Shown here: piece after piece, positions 25,544-34,766 of the stretch
Numbering within the stretch: the stretch's first letter is position 1
Layout: each line of letters begins with the position of its first letter
From: Pseudomonadota bacterium
Lineage (GTDB): Bacteria; Pseudomonadota; Gammaproteobacteria; Burkholderiales; REEB80
Reading direction: 5' to 3'
DNA length: 61,530 nucleotides
NCBI GenBank assembly: GCA_028873515.1
Contig: JAGWIG010000012.1
Location: forward strand, 1 to 61,530
Made by a program: the position numbers and the translations under genes
The notes under the pieces: model-generated
Seen by the model: the letters and a program-made list of their open reading frames with translations, nothing else
Told to the model about the DNA's origin: nothing
Databases searched by the model: none

Positions 25544-26362
25544 GTGGAAATTCCAGGTATGCCCATTTCATCAAGGTTATCTTTTTTCTATGCGGAAAAA
25601 GGAAGCCTGGAATTAAATGGGCATGCAGTTGTACTCCGGCAAAGCGAGAATATCATTCAGTTTCCCGTTGGTGCCGCATGCGCCATTCTGATTGAGCCGG
25701 GCACAACGGTAACACATGCAGCAGTCAAGGCTTGCGCTGATGAGGGCACATTATTGTTATGGGTCGGAGAACATGGAGTTCGCTGTTATTCCGCTGGTAA
25801 TCCAGGAGGTGCAAATGCCGAAAAAATATTGCTTCAAGCATCAATTAGATTAGATAAACAGAAACATTTCAAATCAGCATCGAGAATATTTACACATATG
25901 TTTGGGGAGTCTCCACCACACTTCCGCAGCATAGAACAGTTGCGTGGAATGGAAGGGGCCAAGGTTCGTAATCGATATCAATCATTAGCCAAAGAGGCAG
26001 GCATTGAATGGAAAGGGCGCGATGCAACAAATGCCTTGAACACACCTTTAAATTTGGCAATAAGTTGCGGTAATGCAGCATTGTATGGCCTAGCAGAAGC
26101 AGTAATACTGGCATTAGGTTATGCACCTGCAATAGGTATGGTGCATTCTGGTGATCCAAGATCGTTTGTATTCGATATAGCCGATACAGTTAAGTTTACA
26201 ACTGTCGTGCCTATGGCAATGAGATTAGTAAAAGATTCAACAGAAAGTATCGAGGGTCGGGTTCGCAGAGCTTGTCGTGACTTGTTTCGTGAAAGTAATA
26301 TGGCAGAATTGTTGATAGATATTATTGAGCGGATTATGTCGGATGACATTAATGGTATTTAG
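25544..26362 (+). CDS. cas1: Cas1 integrase, type I-E-like
   Basis: A 272-residue Cas1. Metal ligands are present: E137 (RGMEGAK), H201 (GMVHSGDP), D211 and D214 (FDIADTVKF). The whole protein follows E. coli Cas1 (I-E), e.g. PVGAACAILIEPGT, GTLLLWVGEHGVR, LGYAPAIGMVHSG, and VRRACRDLFR. With Cas2 it inserts new spacers into the array. The start is GTG at 25544; an ATG at 25559 is possible. It overlaps cas2 by about 20 bp and lies directly after csf4, so it is in the same operon as the type IV effector genes. Type IV systems generally lack cas1. Confidence 0.96.
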   Translation: MEIPGMPISSRLSFFYAEKGSLELNGHAVVLRQSENIIQFPVGAACAILIEPGTTVTHAAVKACADEGTLLLWVGEHGVRCYSAGNPGGANAEKILLQASIRLDKQKHFKSASRIFTHMFGESPPHFRSIEQLRGMEGAKVRNRYQSLAKEAGIEWKGRDATNALNTPLNLAISCGNAALYGLAEAVILALGYAPAIGMVHSGDPRSFVFDIADTVKFTTVVPMAMRLVKDSTESIEGRVRRACRDLFRESNMAELLIDIIERIMSDDINGI

Positions 26363-26639
26363 TGTTACAGGAGCCCCAAAAAAAATTACGGGGCGTATGC
26401 AAAGACTCTTGTTGGAGATTTCGCCTGGAATTTATGTAGGAAATATTTCTGCGAAGATTGGAAAAGCAATATGGAACTCAATTTTAGAATGTGAATGTTC
26501 AGCTATTGCTGTATCCTCTGCAAAAAATGAGGCTGGCTTTATTATTGCATCGCATGGGAAAAATAGACGTGAGCCTATTGACAACTATGGAATTAGTCTT
26601 GTTCGTTACAGGAGAAATGATGGCATTAAAATTAAATAA
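26343..26639 (+). CDS. cas2: Cas2, type I-E-like
   Basis: About 98 residues from ATG 26343 (ATG 26352 also possible). The features match Cas2 of type I-E: VTGAPKKITGRMQRLLLEISP, GIYVGNISAKIGKAIW, GKNRREPIDNYGISLV. It forms the structural dimer of the spacer-integration complex with Cas1. The stop lies 60 bp before the first repeat. It lacks an extra nuclease domain. Confidence 0.93.
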   Translation: MTLMVFSVTGAPKKITGRMQRLLLEISPGIYVGNISAKIGKAIWNSILECECSAIAVSSAKNEAGFIIASHGKNRREPIDNYGISLVRYRRNDGIKIK

Positions 26640-26698
26640 ATCGTCGGCGATTTTTTTAGGTGAAAATACCCTTTCAAAATCATAAAGTTCCAGTAAGG
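26640..26698 (+). promoter_or_regulatory. CRISPR leader
   Basis: A short AT-rich stretch (with a T7 run and AAAATACC) between cas2 and the first repeat. New spacers should enter here: the repeats next to it are identical, and the distal ones are degenerate. At 59 bp it is short for an I-E leader, and no IHF site is obvious. Confidence 0.6.
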
Positions 26699-27763
26699 GT
26701 ATTCCCCGCACATGTGGGGATTAAAGGAAACAAGTGGCAAAATCTGGTCAACAAAATCCGTATTCCCCGCACATGTGGGGATTAAAGGAAATGTAAAGGC
26801 AATAATGATTGGGATATAGCGTATTCCCCGCACATGTGGGGATTAAAGGAGTCTGATTACATCCTCGCGGTTTAAAACTTCGTATTCCCCGCACATGTGG
26901 GGATTAAAGATACTTTCTACCCTTTGATAACAGGTCATGCACGTATTCCCCGCACATGTGGGGATTAAAGGATTTTGACGCCGAGATTTTAGCTATTGTT
27001 AACGTATTCCCCGCACATGTGGGGATTAAAGAGGACAGGCTTCTGATTGCCCTGACCTGTTACTGTATTCCCCGCACATGTGGGGATTAAAGAACTACAC
27101 TGTTTGGAGCCGGGTTGATGTAATTGTATTCCCCGCACATGTGGGGATTAAAGCAGGGCGGCGATTTTACATGCGGAATCATTGCCGTATTCCCCGCACA
27201 TGTGGGGATTAAAGAATAAGAAACAGGAGCCTGAAATTTTCAGCTTCGTATTCCCCGCACATGTGGGGATTAAAGTTACTGCTAGGTGGGCGGATGCAGC
27301 AGCAGCAGGTATTCCCCGCACATGTGGGGATTAAAGATGGGGATAAAGCGTATATCACGCTAAATTATCGTATTCCCCGCACATGTGGGGATTAAAGACT
27401 TTTGATCGATGAAGCCGACGCTTTTCTTAAGTATTCCCCGCACATGTGGGGATTAAAGCAAGGATTTTCTTCGCCCCGAAAAAACGGATCAGTATTCCCC
27501 GCACATGTGGGGATTAAAGTCAGGCGCTGGTCTTGCTGAGTCCAAACACCTAGTATTCCCCGCACATGTGGGGATTAAAGCTTGGCGTCTTCAGAAATTA
27601 GCCGTGCTGCTGGGTATTCCCCGCGTATGTGGGGATTAAAGGATGGCATCATGTTCAAACCCACTAAAACCGAAGTATTCCCCGCGTATGTGGGGATTAA
27701 AGCAGGGCTTCATGCACGTTTTGCAAATCAACGACGTATTCCCCGCGTATGTGGGGATGAAAG
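26699..27763 (+). CRISPR. Main CRISPR array, 18 repeats and 17 spacers
   Basis: 28-nt repeats start at 26699 and recur every 61 bp to 27736, with 33-nt spacers. Repeats 1-15 are identical (GTATTCCCCGCACATG... ending GGGGATTAAAG); repeats 16-17 have CGTATG in place of CACATG, and repeat 18 also has GATG for GATT, so the distal end is the old end. CCCC/GGGG with inner pairs forms the short hairpin typical of type I-E repeats and suitable for Cas6e. It is directly downstream of cas2. All spacers are different. Spacer 12 (27398-27430) can encode LLIDEADAF, like a Walker B of an ATPase. Confidence 0.97.
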
Positions 27764-27793
27764 AAAGGATGTGGATTAAAGAAATAATAAGAC

Positions 27794-27818
27794 AAAAAAA
27801 CCCCCGCCGAAGCGGGGG
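27794..27818 (-). terminator. Terminator of the methyltransferase-helicase gene
   Basis: Minus strand GCGGGGG..., stem CCCCCGC/GCGGGGG with a CGAA tetraloop followed by seven T. It is close to the terminator at 3080. Only the minus strand has a T-run, so array transcripts could run past it. Confidence 0.85.
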
Positions 27819-27824
27819 GGGGTA

Positions 27825-30800
27825 TTAAGCGGCTGCTACAGCTTTATGAGTAGTATCCAGCTCAAGCTCATGATTCAGCTCGGACTGGCGTTCATAAAGT
27901 TTTTCCAGCTCATCTGTAAAGGGTACAGGTTTTTGCAATTCGTTTTCAAGATCAGCTCGCTGCTTTTCAAGAAAACATAACTCATCCTTGGCCTTGTTCA
28001 GTTCTGCCAGGAAGTTCCTTATCTTGTATTCAACCGAAGCAATAATACCTGCCTCTGAATTAGATAAAGGAAGCTTGACATGGTAAGTCTGAAATTCACC
28101 CTGGAAGTTTATTTCCTGCATCCCGAATCTGGTAAGTTCTATTGACATGGGAAAACCGGCAAAGTTGCCAATATCATGGTTTCCGAAGTCATGGGACTTA
28201 CCTTTTACGGACAGGATTTCAAGAAGTTTTGTTCCGGCGTCGACACGTTCTGTATAAACATGCCTGTTGATGGTCATCCGGAAATTCTTCCCTGTCGTAT
28301 CCTCCCTGATTTTTAAATCTGCTTCAAGGGACCTTATGGTATCCGTATGTCCTTGTATGCTGGAGACGGTATAGCCCAGACGTGTCTTGATTGACCACAT
28401 TTTTCGATCATGGGCTCGACGAAGCATACCGAGACGAATAATTTCGTTATCCACTGCCGCTTTTTCACGAACAAGCGGATTGCCTGATGCAATGGCCTTG
28501 ATTTCAGAATAGGTCAAGGCTCTGGCATCAATGTCTTCAGCTATACGGCAACCTGAATATCCACTCATGACCTGGGAAATGAACCTGGCCTTTGTTTCTA
28601 GTGTTTGCCACATGTAAGCATCAAAGCTGCCAGATGTGACATACCGGAATATTTTTACAACCGGATTGGAATTTCCCTGTCTGACTGTTCTACCAAGACG
28701 TTGCTCGACATCGGAAGGTCTCCATGGTGCGTCAATATCGTGCTGTGCAACAATCAGCCGCTGCACATTGGTACCCACACCCATTTTGTCCGTAGATCCG
28801 AACAGGAAACGAACCACTCCCCTGCGAACTTTTTTGAACAGGACATCCTTGTCATTGTCGTTTTTGCAATCATGAATGAATGCAATTTCCGATTCTGGTA
28901 CACCCATGTCCTGAAGTTTCGAAGAAATTTCATCATAAGCATTGAATTTTGCCGCATCAGGTGTGGAGATATCACAGAACAGTAATTGTGTGAGACGTTT
29001 TTCTCTTGTCTCATTCCAGATTCTGTATGCGTATCTGGCAACCTGATTAACCTTGCTGTCCGGGTGATCCATGGAATAGGGATTAATCAGTCTCATGTCC
29101 AGTGCAGCCTTTCGGCCCTCACCTGTAATCTTGAGCATATTGTCTTCCTCTGGTTCAACTGTTCGGCTACGTACGGCTGCAGCACGCTTTACCAGTTCGT
29201 TGACAAATTCCCTTAACTCAGGCGTCGCGGCACACTCCACCACTTCTGGCTTTCCCCCTTCAATCATGGGTAACAACAGATTGGCTTCTTCATCACTGAC
29301 GATATCCGTAAAGGTATAGAACATGGTCAACAGTTCAGGCAGGTTGGTAAATTTGCTAAAGCGTGTATTGACACGATAGCCGCTACCGTCCGGCGCTACT
29401 TCCATGGCTGTCACGGCTTCACCGAAGTTTGCCGCCCAGGAGTCAAAATGTTCCACGTTTTTTTCTTCAAGGATGTCGGGGCGCATATACCGTTGCATCG
29501 TGTACATTTCGGCCATGGTATTGCTGATAGGAGTTGCTGTAGCCATGACTACTCCCGATGCATCCCCACGTTTTTCCATGATATGGCGAGTTTTGAGATA
29601 CATGTCGAATGCACGCTGGGATTCAGTTTGCGGAATTCCGGCAACCCGGCTCATCTTGGTGGCGATATAAAGGTTTTTGAAGTAATGGGCTTCATCAATG
29701 AACATCATGTCGATTCCAAGTGTTTCAAAATCGATGTTGTCCGTATCTTTATCCTCGGCGTTAACCAGTAGTTCCAGCCTGGCCTGGAGGCGTTTTTTTG
29801 CCAGCTCAAGTTTTTTGACAACGACTCGTTCCGATTCATTATCAATCATTGAATCCAGCAGGAATATTTCATCCCGAAGCGCTTTTTGCACACCCAATGA
29901 GGACATCATGATTTTTTCAAAGCTGGAATGCGTCAGGATGATGGCATCGTAATTGCCGGTTACAATTTTGGCCACGAGCAGTTTTCTCCGCTCCCTGGAC
30001 AAATCATCCCTGCTCGCCGCCAGAAGTCTTGCATGGGGGTATAAGCGCAGGAATTCAGCCGTATACTGCAGAAGCATATGGTTGGGTACCACATGAATCG
30101 GCTTGTTCGCCAACCCCAGCCGCTTACTTTCCATCGATGCCGCCTGCATGGTAAAGGTTTTACCAAAGCCTACCTTATGGGCAAGCAATGTATTCCCACC
30201 CTGAAGGATACGCCAGACTCCGTTTTTCTGGTGTGGGCGAAGCTTGACTGCTACGTTCATTCCAGGAAAATCAAGATGGCTTCCTTCATATTTTCTGATG
30301 ACATCCGTATTGTAGGAATCATTATAAATTCGGGCCATTTTCATGGAACGATCTTCATCGTTCCACAACCACTCCCTGAATGCCTCATGCAGCTCTGACA
30401 GTTTTGCCCTGGCCGCTTCGGTTTCATCAGAATTAATGACACGTCTTTTGTCCTGTAACTCATCATATATCGTTGGAATGCGTTGATTCAGCGCATCATC
30501 GATTAATGACAGCCCGTCAAGGCGTGAGGTGCCGTATGTGGACTTATTGGCCGTAGAAGCTTGAGCACGCCACCATCCATTACCCCGGCTTATAATCCAT
30601 GTACCCATCGAACCGGCATAGTGAATATTACAGGTCTTGTCCGCTCCGAAAAGGTGATCCACAAACTCTTCCAGTATTTCAGGCGGAATCCATGGCGAAC
30701 CCAACCGACAATGTATGTCGCAAGGTGGAATATCTTCAGGAATAACCTCTTTGAGCGCCTCTACATTCATATCAAAACGGGGATCCAGGCTTGCGGCAGC

Positions 30801-32606
30801 TTCTGCCTGAACCAGCTTCTGCTTGACATTTCCAGCCAGGTATTCTTCCATGACTACCCACGTAGACCGGTTAGGATCGAAAAAGACTCGACCCTCGGCT
30901 TCAAGAGCTTTCATGGCCTCATCCTGATCCATACCGCATAGGGCACCGATTTTCTCAGCGTCTACTTTGCCTAACAGGTTCAGCGAAATGAGCATGGCGT
31001 CCGAAACACTTTCTGCCGAGTCAGCAGCAATGTAAGGCCATGCTGTACGCTCAGTGAATATTTCGGTTTTGGTGGAAGCCATCGTATCATCTTCCCATTC
31101 TTCAATGGACATTAATGATGGTAGCGAAGGATCCTTGAATATCCGACGGTTTTCCTTCTGATGAATAGCTCCAAATTTTGAAACAAATGCATCGTAAATT
31201 CCATTAAGATGTTTTCTTGAAGCTTCAACCACATGGCTATCAGAATCTGGATCAATCTGTAAGGCCAGTAGCTCGCGCAGGCTGTCCCTGATTGCAACCA
31301 TTCCCGCAATCCGTTTTATGGCCGTAGCTCCCAGACCTGATTTTTCCAGTTGACCATTGATGACCTGATAGAGTATGCCCTGTTCAACACGGAACTCCCC
31401 TTCCCCGTCATTGAATTCTCCATAAAAAACGGGAGCTTCAAGTGAGGCAGGTTCGTCAGTGAAAATATCGGCAGGCAGTCCGGATATGGCAAACTGCAGT
31501 TTCTGGCTTAAATCACCATCACCAACAAGTTCATATCCACGGCCTTGAGGATTACTGGACTCAACAACATTTCCAAGCATCCTGTATGGGTGATTATGAA
31601 AATACTCGTTGATATGAATGTCCTTTTGATAACCTGTCAAGGGTTGGGTTTCAAGCCAGGTTTCAGATCCTGATACTTCTCCTGGGCGCCGTTTGCGTAG
31701 AAACACGATATCTGTCGTGACTGACGCATTGGCATTTCCATTGAAAACTTCCCGTGGCAACCTGATCGCTGCTACCAGATCCGCTCTTTCAGACAGATAC
31801 TGGCGAACCACACCGGACTGTTTGTCCATCGTGCCAATACTGGTGATGAACGCAACCATGCCGCCAGGCTTGACCTTGCCCATCGCTTTGGCGAAAAAGT
31901 AGTCATGAATGAGAAACTTGTTTCGCTTGAAAGCTGGATCATGGATTTTGTATGAGCCAAACGGAATGTTCGAAATGGTCAGATCGAAATAATTATCCGG
32001 AAGGTTGGTGTATTGCAGCCCTATATCAAGTATGGTTGCATCTTCATACAAGGCTTTGGCAATCCCTGAAGAGACCGGATCAATCTCAACCCCTACAAAT
32101 GATGAGGCTGCTGAAATCTTTTCTGGGCAAAGACCAATAAAATGACCTATACCCAGGGCGGGTTCCAGGATTTTTCCTCCTTTGAATCCCATTTTTTCTA
32201 CAGCAGCCCACATGGCTGAAATGACCAAACCGGTTGTGTAGTGGGCATTGTTAACGCTTTCACGCATGGACTGCCATTCGTCCTGTGTGACAATATCCTG
32301 AATCTGGCGGGTATAGGAAGATCCCCACCCGAAAACTTCAGGAATCCCGCCCCAGCCAACATACCTGGACAGGATATTTTTTTCATCCAGGGTAGCCGAA
32401 CGATTTTCGAGGGTGATGAACTTTAAGGTTTGAAGCGCAGCAATATTTTCTTCAATTCTTGTTTTTGTATTCCATGAAACAGGAAGATGCCCTGGCGGAA
32501 TACGGTAATTTTTTTGAATTGCATGGAACAAGGTATTGGGTGCGGAATGTATCTCATCCGGTCCAAATCCTGGCAGCCATAGCGATATTACAGATTTTTT
32601 TGCCAT
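27825..32606 (-). CDS. Giant DNA methyltransferase-SF2 helicase fusion
   Basis: 1593 residues. The N-terminal part is an N6-adenine-type methyltransferase: SAM motif LEPALGIGHF (147-156) and NIPFG (213-217, NPPF-type). A middle segment of no known fold follows, then an SNF2/DEAD-like helicase with Walker A HKVGFGKTF (810-818), a DEAH box FIDEAHYFKN (near 975), MATATPISNT and C-terminal LGRTVRQGN. Similar fused proteins occur on plasmids and phages (e.g. DarB-like anti-restriction proteins). It may protect incoming DNA or act in replication. Convergent with the CRISPR array. Leader motif J is upstream. Confidence 0.82.
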   Translation of the reverse strand: MAKKSVISLWLPGFGPDEIHSAPNTLFHAIQKNYRIPPGHLPVSWNTKTRIEENIAALQTLKFITLENRSATLDEKNILSRYVGWGGIPEVFGWGSSYTRQIQDIVTQDEWQSMRESVNNAHYTTGLVISAMWAAVEKMGFKGGKILEPALGIGHFIGLCPEKISAASSFVGVEIDPVSSGIAKALYEDATILDIGLQYTNLPDNYFDLTISNIPFGSYKIHDPAFKRNKFLIHDYFFAKAMGKVKPGGMVAFITSIGTMDKQSGVVRQYLSERADLVAAIRLPREVFNGNANASVTTDIVFLRKRRPGEVSGSETWLETQPLTGYQKDIHINEYFHNHPYRMLGNVVESSNPQGRGYELVGDGDLSQKLQFAISGLPADIFTDEPASLEAPVFYGEFNDGEGEFRVEQGILYQVINGQLEKSGLGATAIKRIAGMVAIRDSLRELLALQIDPDSDSHVVEASRKHLNGIYDAFVSKFGAIHQKENRRIFKDPSLPSLMSIEEWEDDTMASTKTEIFTERTAWPYIAADSAESVSDAMLISLNLLGKVDAEKIGALCGMDQDEAMKALEAEGRVFFDPNRSTWVVMEEYLAGNVKQKLVQAEAAASLDPRFDMNVEALKEVIPEDIPPCDIHCRLGSPWIPPEILEEFVDHLFGADKTCNIHYAGSMGTWIISRGNGWWRAQASTANKSTYGTSRLDGLSLIDDALNQRIPTIYDELQDKRRVINSDETEAARAKLSELHEAFREWLWNDEDRSMKMARIYNDSYNTDVIRKYEGSHLDFPGMNVAVKLRPHQKNGVWRILQGGNTLLAHKVGFGKTFTMQAASMESKRLGLANKPIHVVPNHMLLQYTAEFLRLYPHARLLAASRDDLSRERRKLLVAKIVTGNYDAIILTHSSFEKIMMSSLGVQKALRDEIFLLDSMIDNESERVVVKKLELAKKRLQARLELLVNAEDKDTDNIDFETLGIDMMFIDEAHYFKNLYIATKMSRVAGIPQTESQRAFDMYLKTRHIMEKRGDASGVVMATATPISNTMAEMYTMQRYMRPDILEEKNVEHFDSWAANFGEAVTAMEVAPDGSGYRVNTRFSKFTNLPELLTMFYTFTDIVSDEEANLLLPMIEGGKPEVVECAATPELREFVNELVKRAAAVRSRTVEPEEDNMLKITGEGRKAALDMRLINPYSMDHPDSKVNQVARYAYRIWNETREKRLTQLLFCDISTPDAAKFNAYDEISSKLQDMGVPESEIAFIHDCKNDNDKDVLFKKVRRGVVRFLFGSTDKMGVGTNVQRLIVAQHDIDAPWRPSDVEQRLGRTVRQGNSNPVVKIFRYVTSGSFDAYMWQTLETKARFISQVMSGYSGCRIAEDIDARALTYSEIKAIASGNPLVREKAAVDNEIIRLGMLRRAHDRKMWSIKTRLGYTVSSIQGHTDTIRSLEADLKIREDTTGKNFRMTINRHVYTERVDAGTKLLEILSVKGKSHDFGNHDIGNFAGFPMSIELTRFGMQEINFQGEFQTYHVKLPLSNSEAGIIASVEYKIRNFLAELNKAKDELCFLEKQRADLENELQKPVPFTDELEKLYERQSELNHELELDTTHKAVAAA

Positions 32607-32680
32607 AACATACCCTTAAATGATTGAACAGGTAGATCGTCATCTACCTGAAATTCTTTGAATTTGAATTTCTTACGTAA

Positions 32681-32700
32681 GAATTCCCGTTGAGGGATTT
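32681..32700 (-). promoter_or_regulatory. GAATTC stem-loop motif, copy J
   Basis: GAATTC followed by CCCG/AGGG and ATTTGG, 75 bp before the 1593-aa gene. Minus sense: CCAAATCCC, loop, GGGAATTC. Confidence 0.4.
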
Positions 32701-32800
32701 GGATATCGCTGACAGTTAAATCAGCATTTGTGGAATCCGTGATTAGCTCACGGGGGGCTTAAAAATGGTCTTTTCTAATAGCTCTTCATTAAAAGCGGTT

Positions 32801-32829
32801 AAAAAAGACCCCAGGCTTGAAGCCTGGGG
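32801..32829 (-). terminator. Minus-strand terminator
   Basis: CCCCAGGCT/AGCCTGGGG with a 3-nt loop followed by TTTTTT on the minus strand. It likely ends the transcript of the gene at 32992-33270. An 11-bp hairpin TTTTATTTGCA/TGCAAATAAAA lies at 32891-32922 between them. The other bases of 32607-32991 show no gene. Confidence 0.85.
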
Positions 32830-32991
32830 AAGCGGGGGCAGTACAATACACATAACACAACACAAAACATGATTGAAATCGATAAATCGCTTTTATTTGC
32901 AGATTGGACATTGCAAATAAAAAGGATCAATCCTTAACGGTTTGAGCCCTATCCCAACCGCCCAACTGGCGGCTGGGATTAAGCGACAGCA

Positions 32992-33270
32992 TCAGGAAAA
33001 ACAAACATCCTTGATGTATTTTCTTGCTGGAACATAACCTTTTGTATTGCAGGCAATAGCCCACAACATATCGTTTAAGCCAGCATCCTTCATCACCTCA
33101 ACGGCTTCCTCAAGAAGATTGCATGTAGCAATTTCCATAAGATAGCTCGGGTGTTGAACCAGAGCCTTGCCAAACTGGGCCGGATTTTTTTCAATGCGCT
33201 CAAGAAGCGTCTTGTTGGCTGATTGACGGGCTACATGGTTTAATTTTTTAACTGTAAACAGTTGTTGCAT
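32992..33270 (-). CDS. Hypothetical protein under the duplicated leader
   Basis: 92 residues from ATG 33270, which has GAGGAGAGCACC upstream. Longer frames to 33429 run through the leader and are not believed. Helical, with segments LLERIEKNPAQFGKALVQHP and CNLLEEAVEVMKDAGLNDMLWAIACN reminiscent of a small helical repeat; the function is unknown. It shares a regulatory leader with the gene at 15124-15531 and so probably belongs to the same regulon. Confidence 0.7.
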   Translation of the reverse strand: MQQLFTVKKLNHVARQSANKTLLERIEKNPAQFGKALVQHPSYLMEIATCNLLEEAVEVMKDAGLNDMLWAIACNTKGYVPARKYIKDVCFS

Positions 33271-33424
33271 GGTGCTCTCCTCGATCGCTGGTCGGGCGAA
33301 AGAAAAAACCACCATGCTGACCAGGCAGGTGGTAAAACACTGCCGGGTAGGCGACTCTCCTGGGATTAAACTCAGAAGATGAATTCTTCGATCCTCGAAG
33401 ACGGGTTTGACACTAGCCATTATG
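33271..33424 (-). promoter_or_regulatory. Duplicated leader with antiterminator/terminator hairpins, copy 2
   Basis: Same order of elements as copy 1: CATAAT box (33418-33423), GAATTC stem motif D (33381-33400), a weaker TCTTC/GGAGA hairpin, antiterminator arms at 33320-33328 and 33340-33348 (one mismatch) and terminator arms at 33308-33333 followed by six T (33303-33308). Differences fall mostly in loops or keep pairing by G-T wobble. A second shared spacing is TTTYACCAAA 22 bp from CATAAT in both copies. Confidence 0.65.
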
Positions 33425-33517
33425 AGCAATGATTTGTTTTTTATTTGGTAAAATGCTTATCGTTTTTTATGTCTTTTCAGATAAAAAACTGCTATGCCAC
33501 TGTGACTTTTGAACAAG

Positions 33518-33552
33518 AAAAAAGCCCTCAATCCAGTCAAGGGCTGAGGGCT
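33518..33552 (-). terminator. Terminator of the 179-aa zinc-ribbon gene
   Basis: AGCCCTCA/TGAGGGCT stem then a T-run on the minus strand, 20 bp after the stop at 33573. Confidence 0.85.
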
Positions 33553-33572
33553 ATAATTTGTATTTTAATAAA

Positions 33573-34112
33573 TCACTTTAAGTTATCTTTTTTAGCCTTT
33601 ATTTTTGATAGGTTAATAATGCTGCATCCTGTCAAGGTATAGTGATCAACCCATTCGGAACCACAGACCTCACACGAAACATTCTGATAACAACGGGATC
33701 CATCAAATTCGAAATTCCCCACGTCCAGTTCTCCACTACCGCAATTTGGGCAGTGCAGGCCGTGAGACTGGAGATAACCATAAACATCTGGCCCTTTGTC
33801 CATAACGTCTCTTACCCAATCGAATACGGCTTTTAATGATGCCGCATCGATTTTCCAGTCAGGAACATCCCCTTGCAAATCCAATCCCCTGGCTTCAAAA
33901 TCTTCGTCTCCAAGGAGAGGTGAAACAAAATATCTTGAGACGAACTGTCCATACTCTGTATGTGGATACCGACTGTCGTAGAATTCAATCAGGGGATCAT
34001 CCCGATCATGAGTAAGACTGGATCCCAGGCCATATGTATCATTCTTGAATACCAGTCTGGCTATAAAATTGATGCCGTTCGAGGCAGTAAACTTTTTAAT
34101 TAATTTGATCAT
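33573..34112 (-). CDS. Zinc-ribbon hypothetical protein
   Basis: 179 residues. The C-terminal half carries a two-CxxC zinc ribbon (CPNCGSGELDV ... SCEVCGSEW, about 127-162). The N-terminal half is a mixed alpha/beta domain with YGLGSSLTHDRDD. I do not recognise the family. AAGGAATTTAA lies before the ATG. It is monocistronic with its own terminator. Confidence 0.6.
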   Translation of the reverse strand: MIKLIKKFTASNGINFIARLVFKNDTYGLGSSLTHDRDDPLIEFYDSRYPHTEYGQFVSRYFVSPLLGDEDFEARGLDLQGDVPDWKIDAASLKAVFDWVRDVMDKGPDVYGYLQSHGLHCPNCGSGELDVGNFEFDGSRCYQNVSCEVCGSEWVDHYTLTGCSIINLSKIKAKKDNLK

Positions 34113-34363
34113 TTAAATTCCTTATTTAACAGCTTGATCAGATGACAGTTTTTTAGGAATATGAACCTGATTCCGGGTAAAGGAATGCCCGTTCATGTAT
34201 TTATTGATTTCGTGAATAATGTAGCGTGAGCGCCGTAAAATACAGCTTACGGTGAAAACGGATTCAGGGTGTTTCGTTCAGGCTTTAAGTGTTTGGATGG
34301 GTCGTTCAGGCGTGGCGCTCAGGATGTGGGAGTTACATACTCTTGCGGTCTTTGTTGTATGTT

Positions 34364-34708
34364 TCAGGACACAGTGCGAAGTCTAACCCCGTATGAATCG
34401 GATACGACAGCATCAACCGTAAGTGCAAATTGTGTCACCCGTGCAGCGCATGCTTTGCTATCCGTATCCAGGGGAATCAATATCCCATGTGGTTCAAGTA
34501 GATTGCATACTGCACCCCAATAATACGTACCTTTAAGTGCGCGATTGAAGTTATCGCCCTTCGATAGATAGGCATGAGCCTCTTGCTTGCCCGATACAGT
34601 CTGAAAAGATTTGCGGGCAATTGCAGCAACATGATTGCAGCAGGGTGACCACCCTAATTTCACCAGCTTTCCTACCACTATCAGCCTGGTTTCAGTATAA
34701 GTTAACAT
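34364..34708 (-). CDS. Hypothetical protein
   Basis: 114 residues from ATG 34708, which has a good AAGGAAATGAG site; the frame opens further upstream to 34783 but without one. Contains a central LVKLGWSPCCNHVAAIARKS and a final small hydrophobic segment. Function unknown. The gap between it and the zinc-ribbon gene (34113-34363) shows no gene. Confidence 0.55.
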   Translation of the reverse strand: MLTYTETRLIVVGKLVKLGWSPCCNHVAAIARKSFQTVSGKQEAHAYLSKGDNFNRALKGTYYWGAVCNLLEPHGILIPLDTDSKACAARVTQFALTVDAVVSDSYGVRLRTVS

Positions 34709-34766
34709 CTCATTTCCTTTCGCTTCATCACTATTCGAAGTCTCAGGTGATGAATGACGTTCTTTA

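Noticed and set aside
27582-27779. Open frames inside the CRISPR array (27582-27779, 27643-27828)
   Set aside because: They arise from the 61-bp period of the repeats and have no ribosome binding site.
32992-33429. Longer versions of the leader genes (to 33429 and 15576) sharing MVVFSFARPAIEE
   Set aside because: The shared peptide only reflects the duplicated leader; the strong ribosome site and ATG lie downstream of it, and the hairpins explain the conservation better.
34269-34523. Plus-strand 84-codon frame opposite the 114-aa gene
   Set aside because: No start signal; the opposite-strand gene has AAGGAAATGAG and a better composition.
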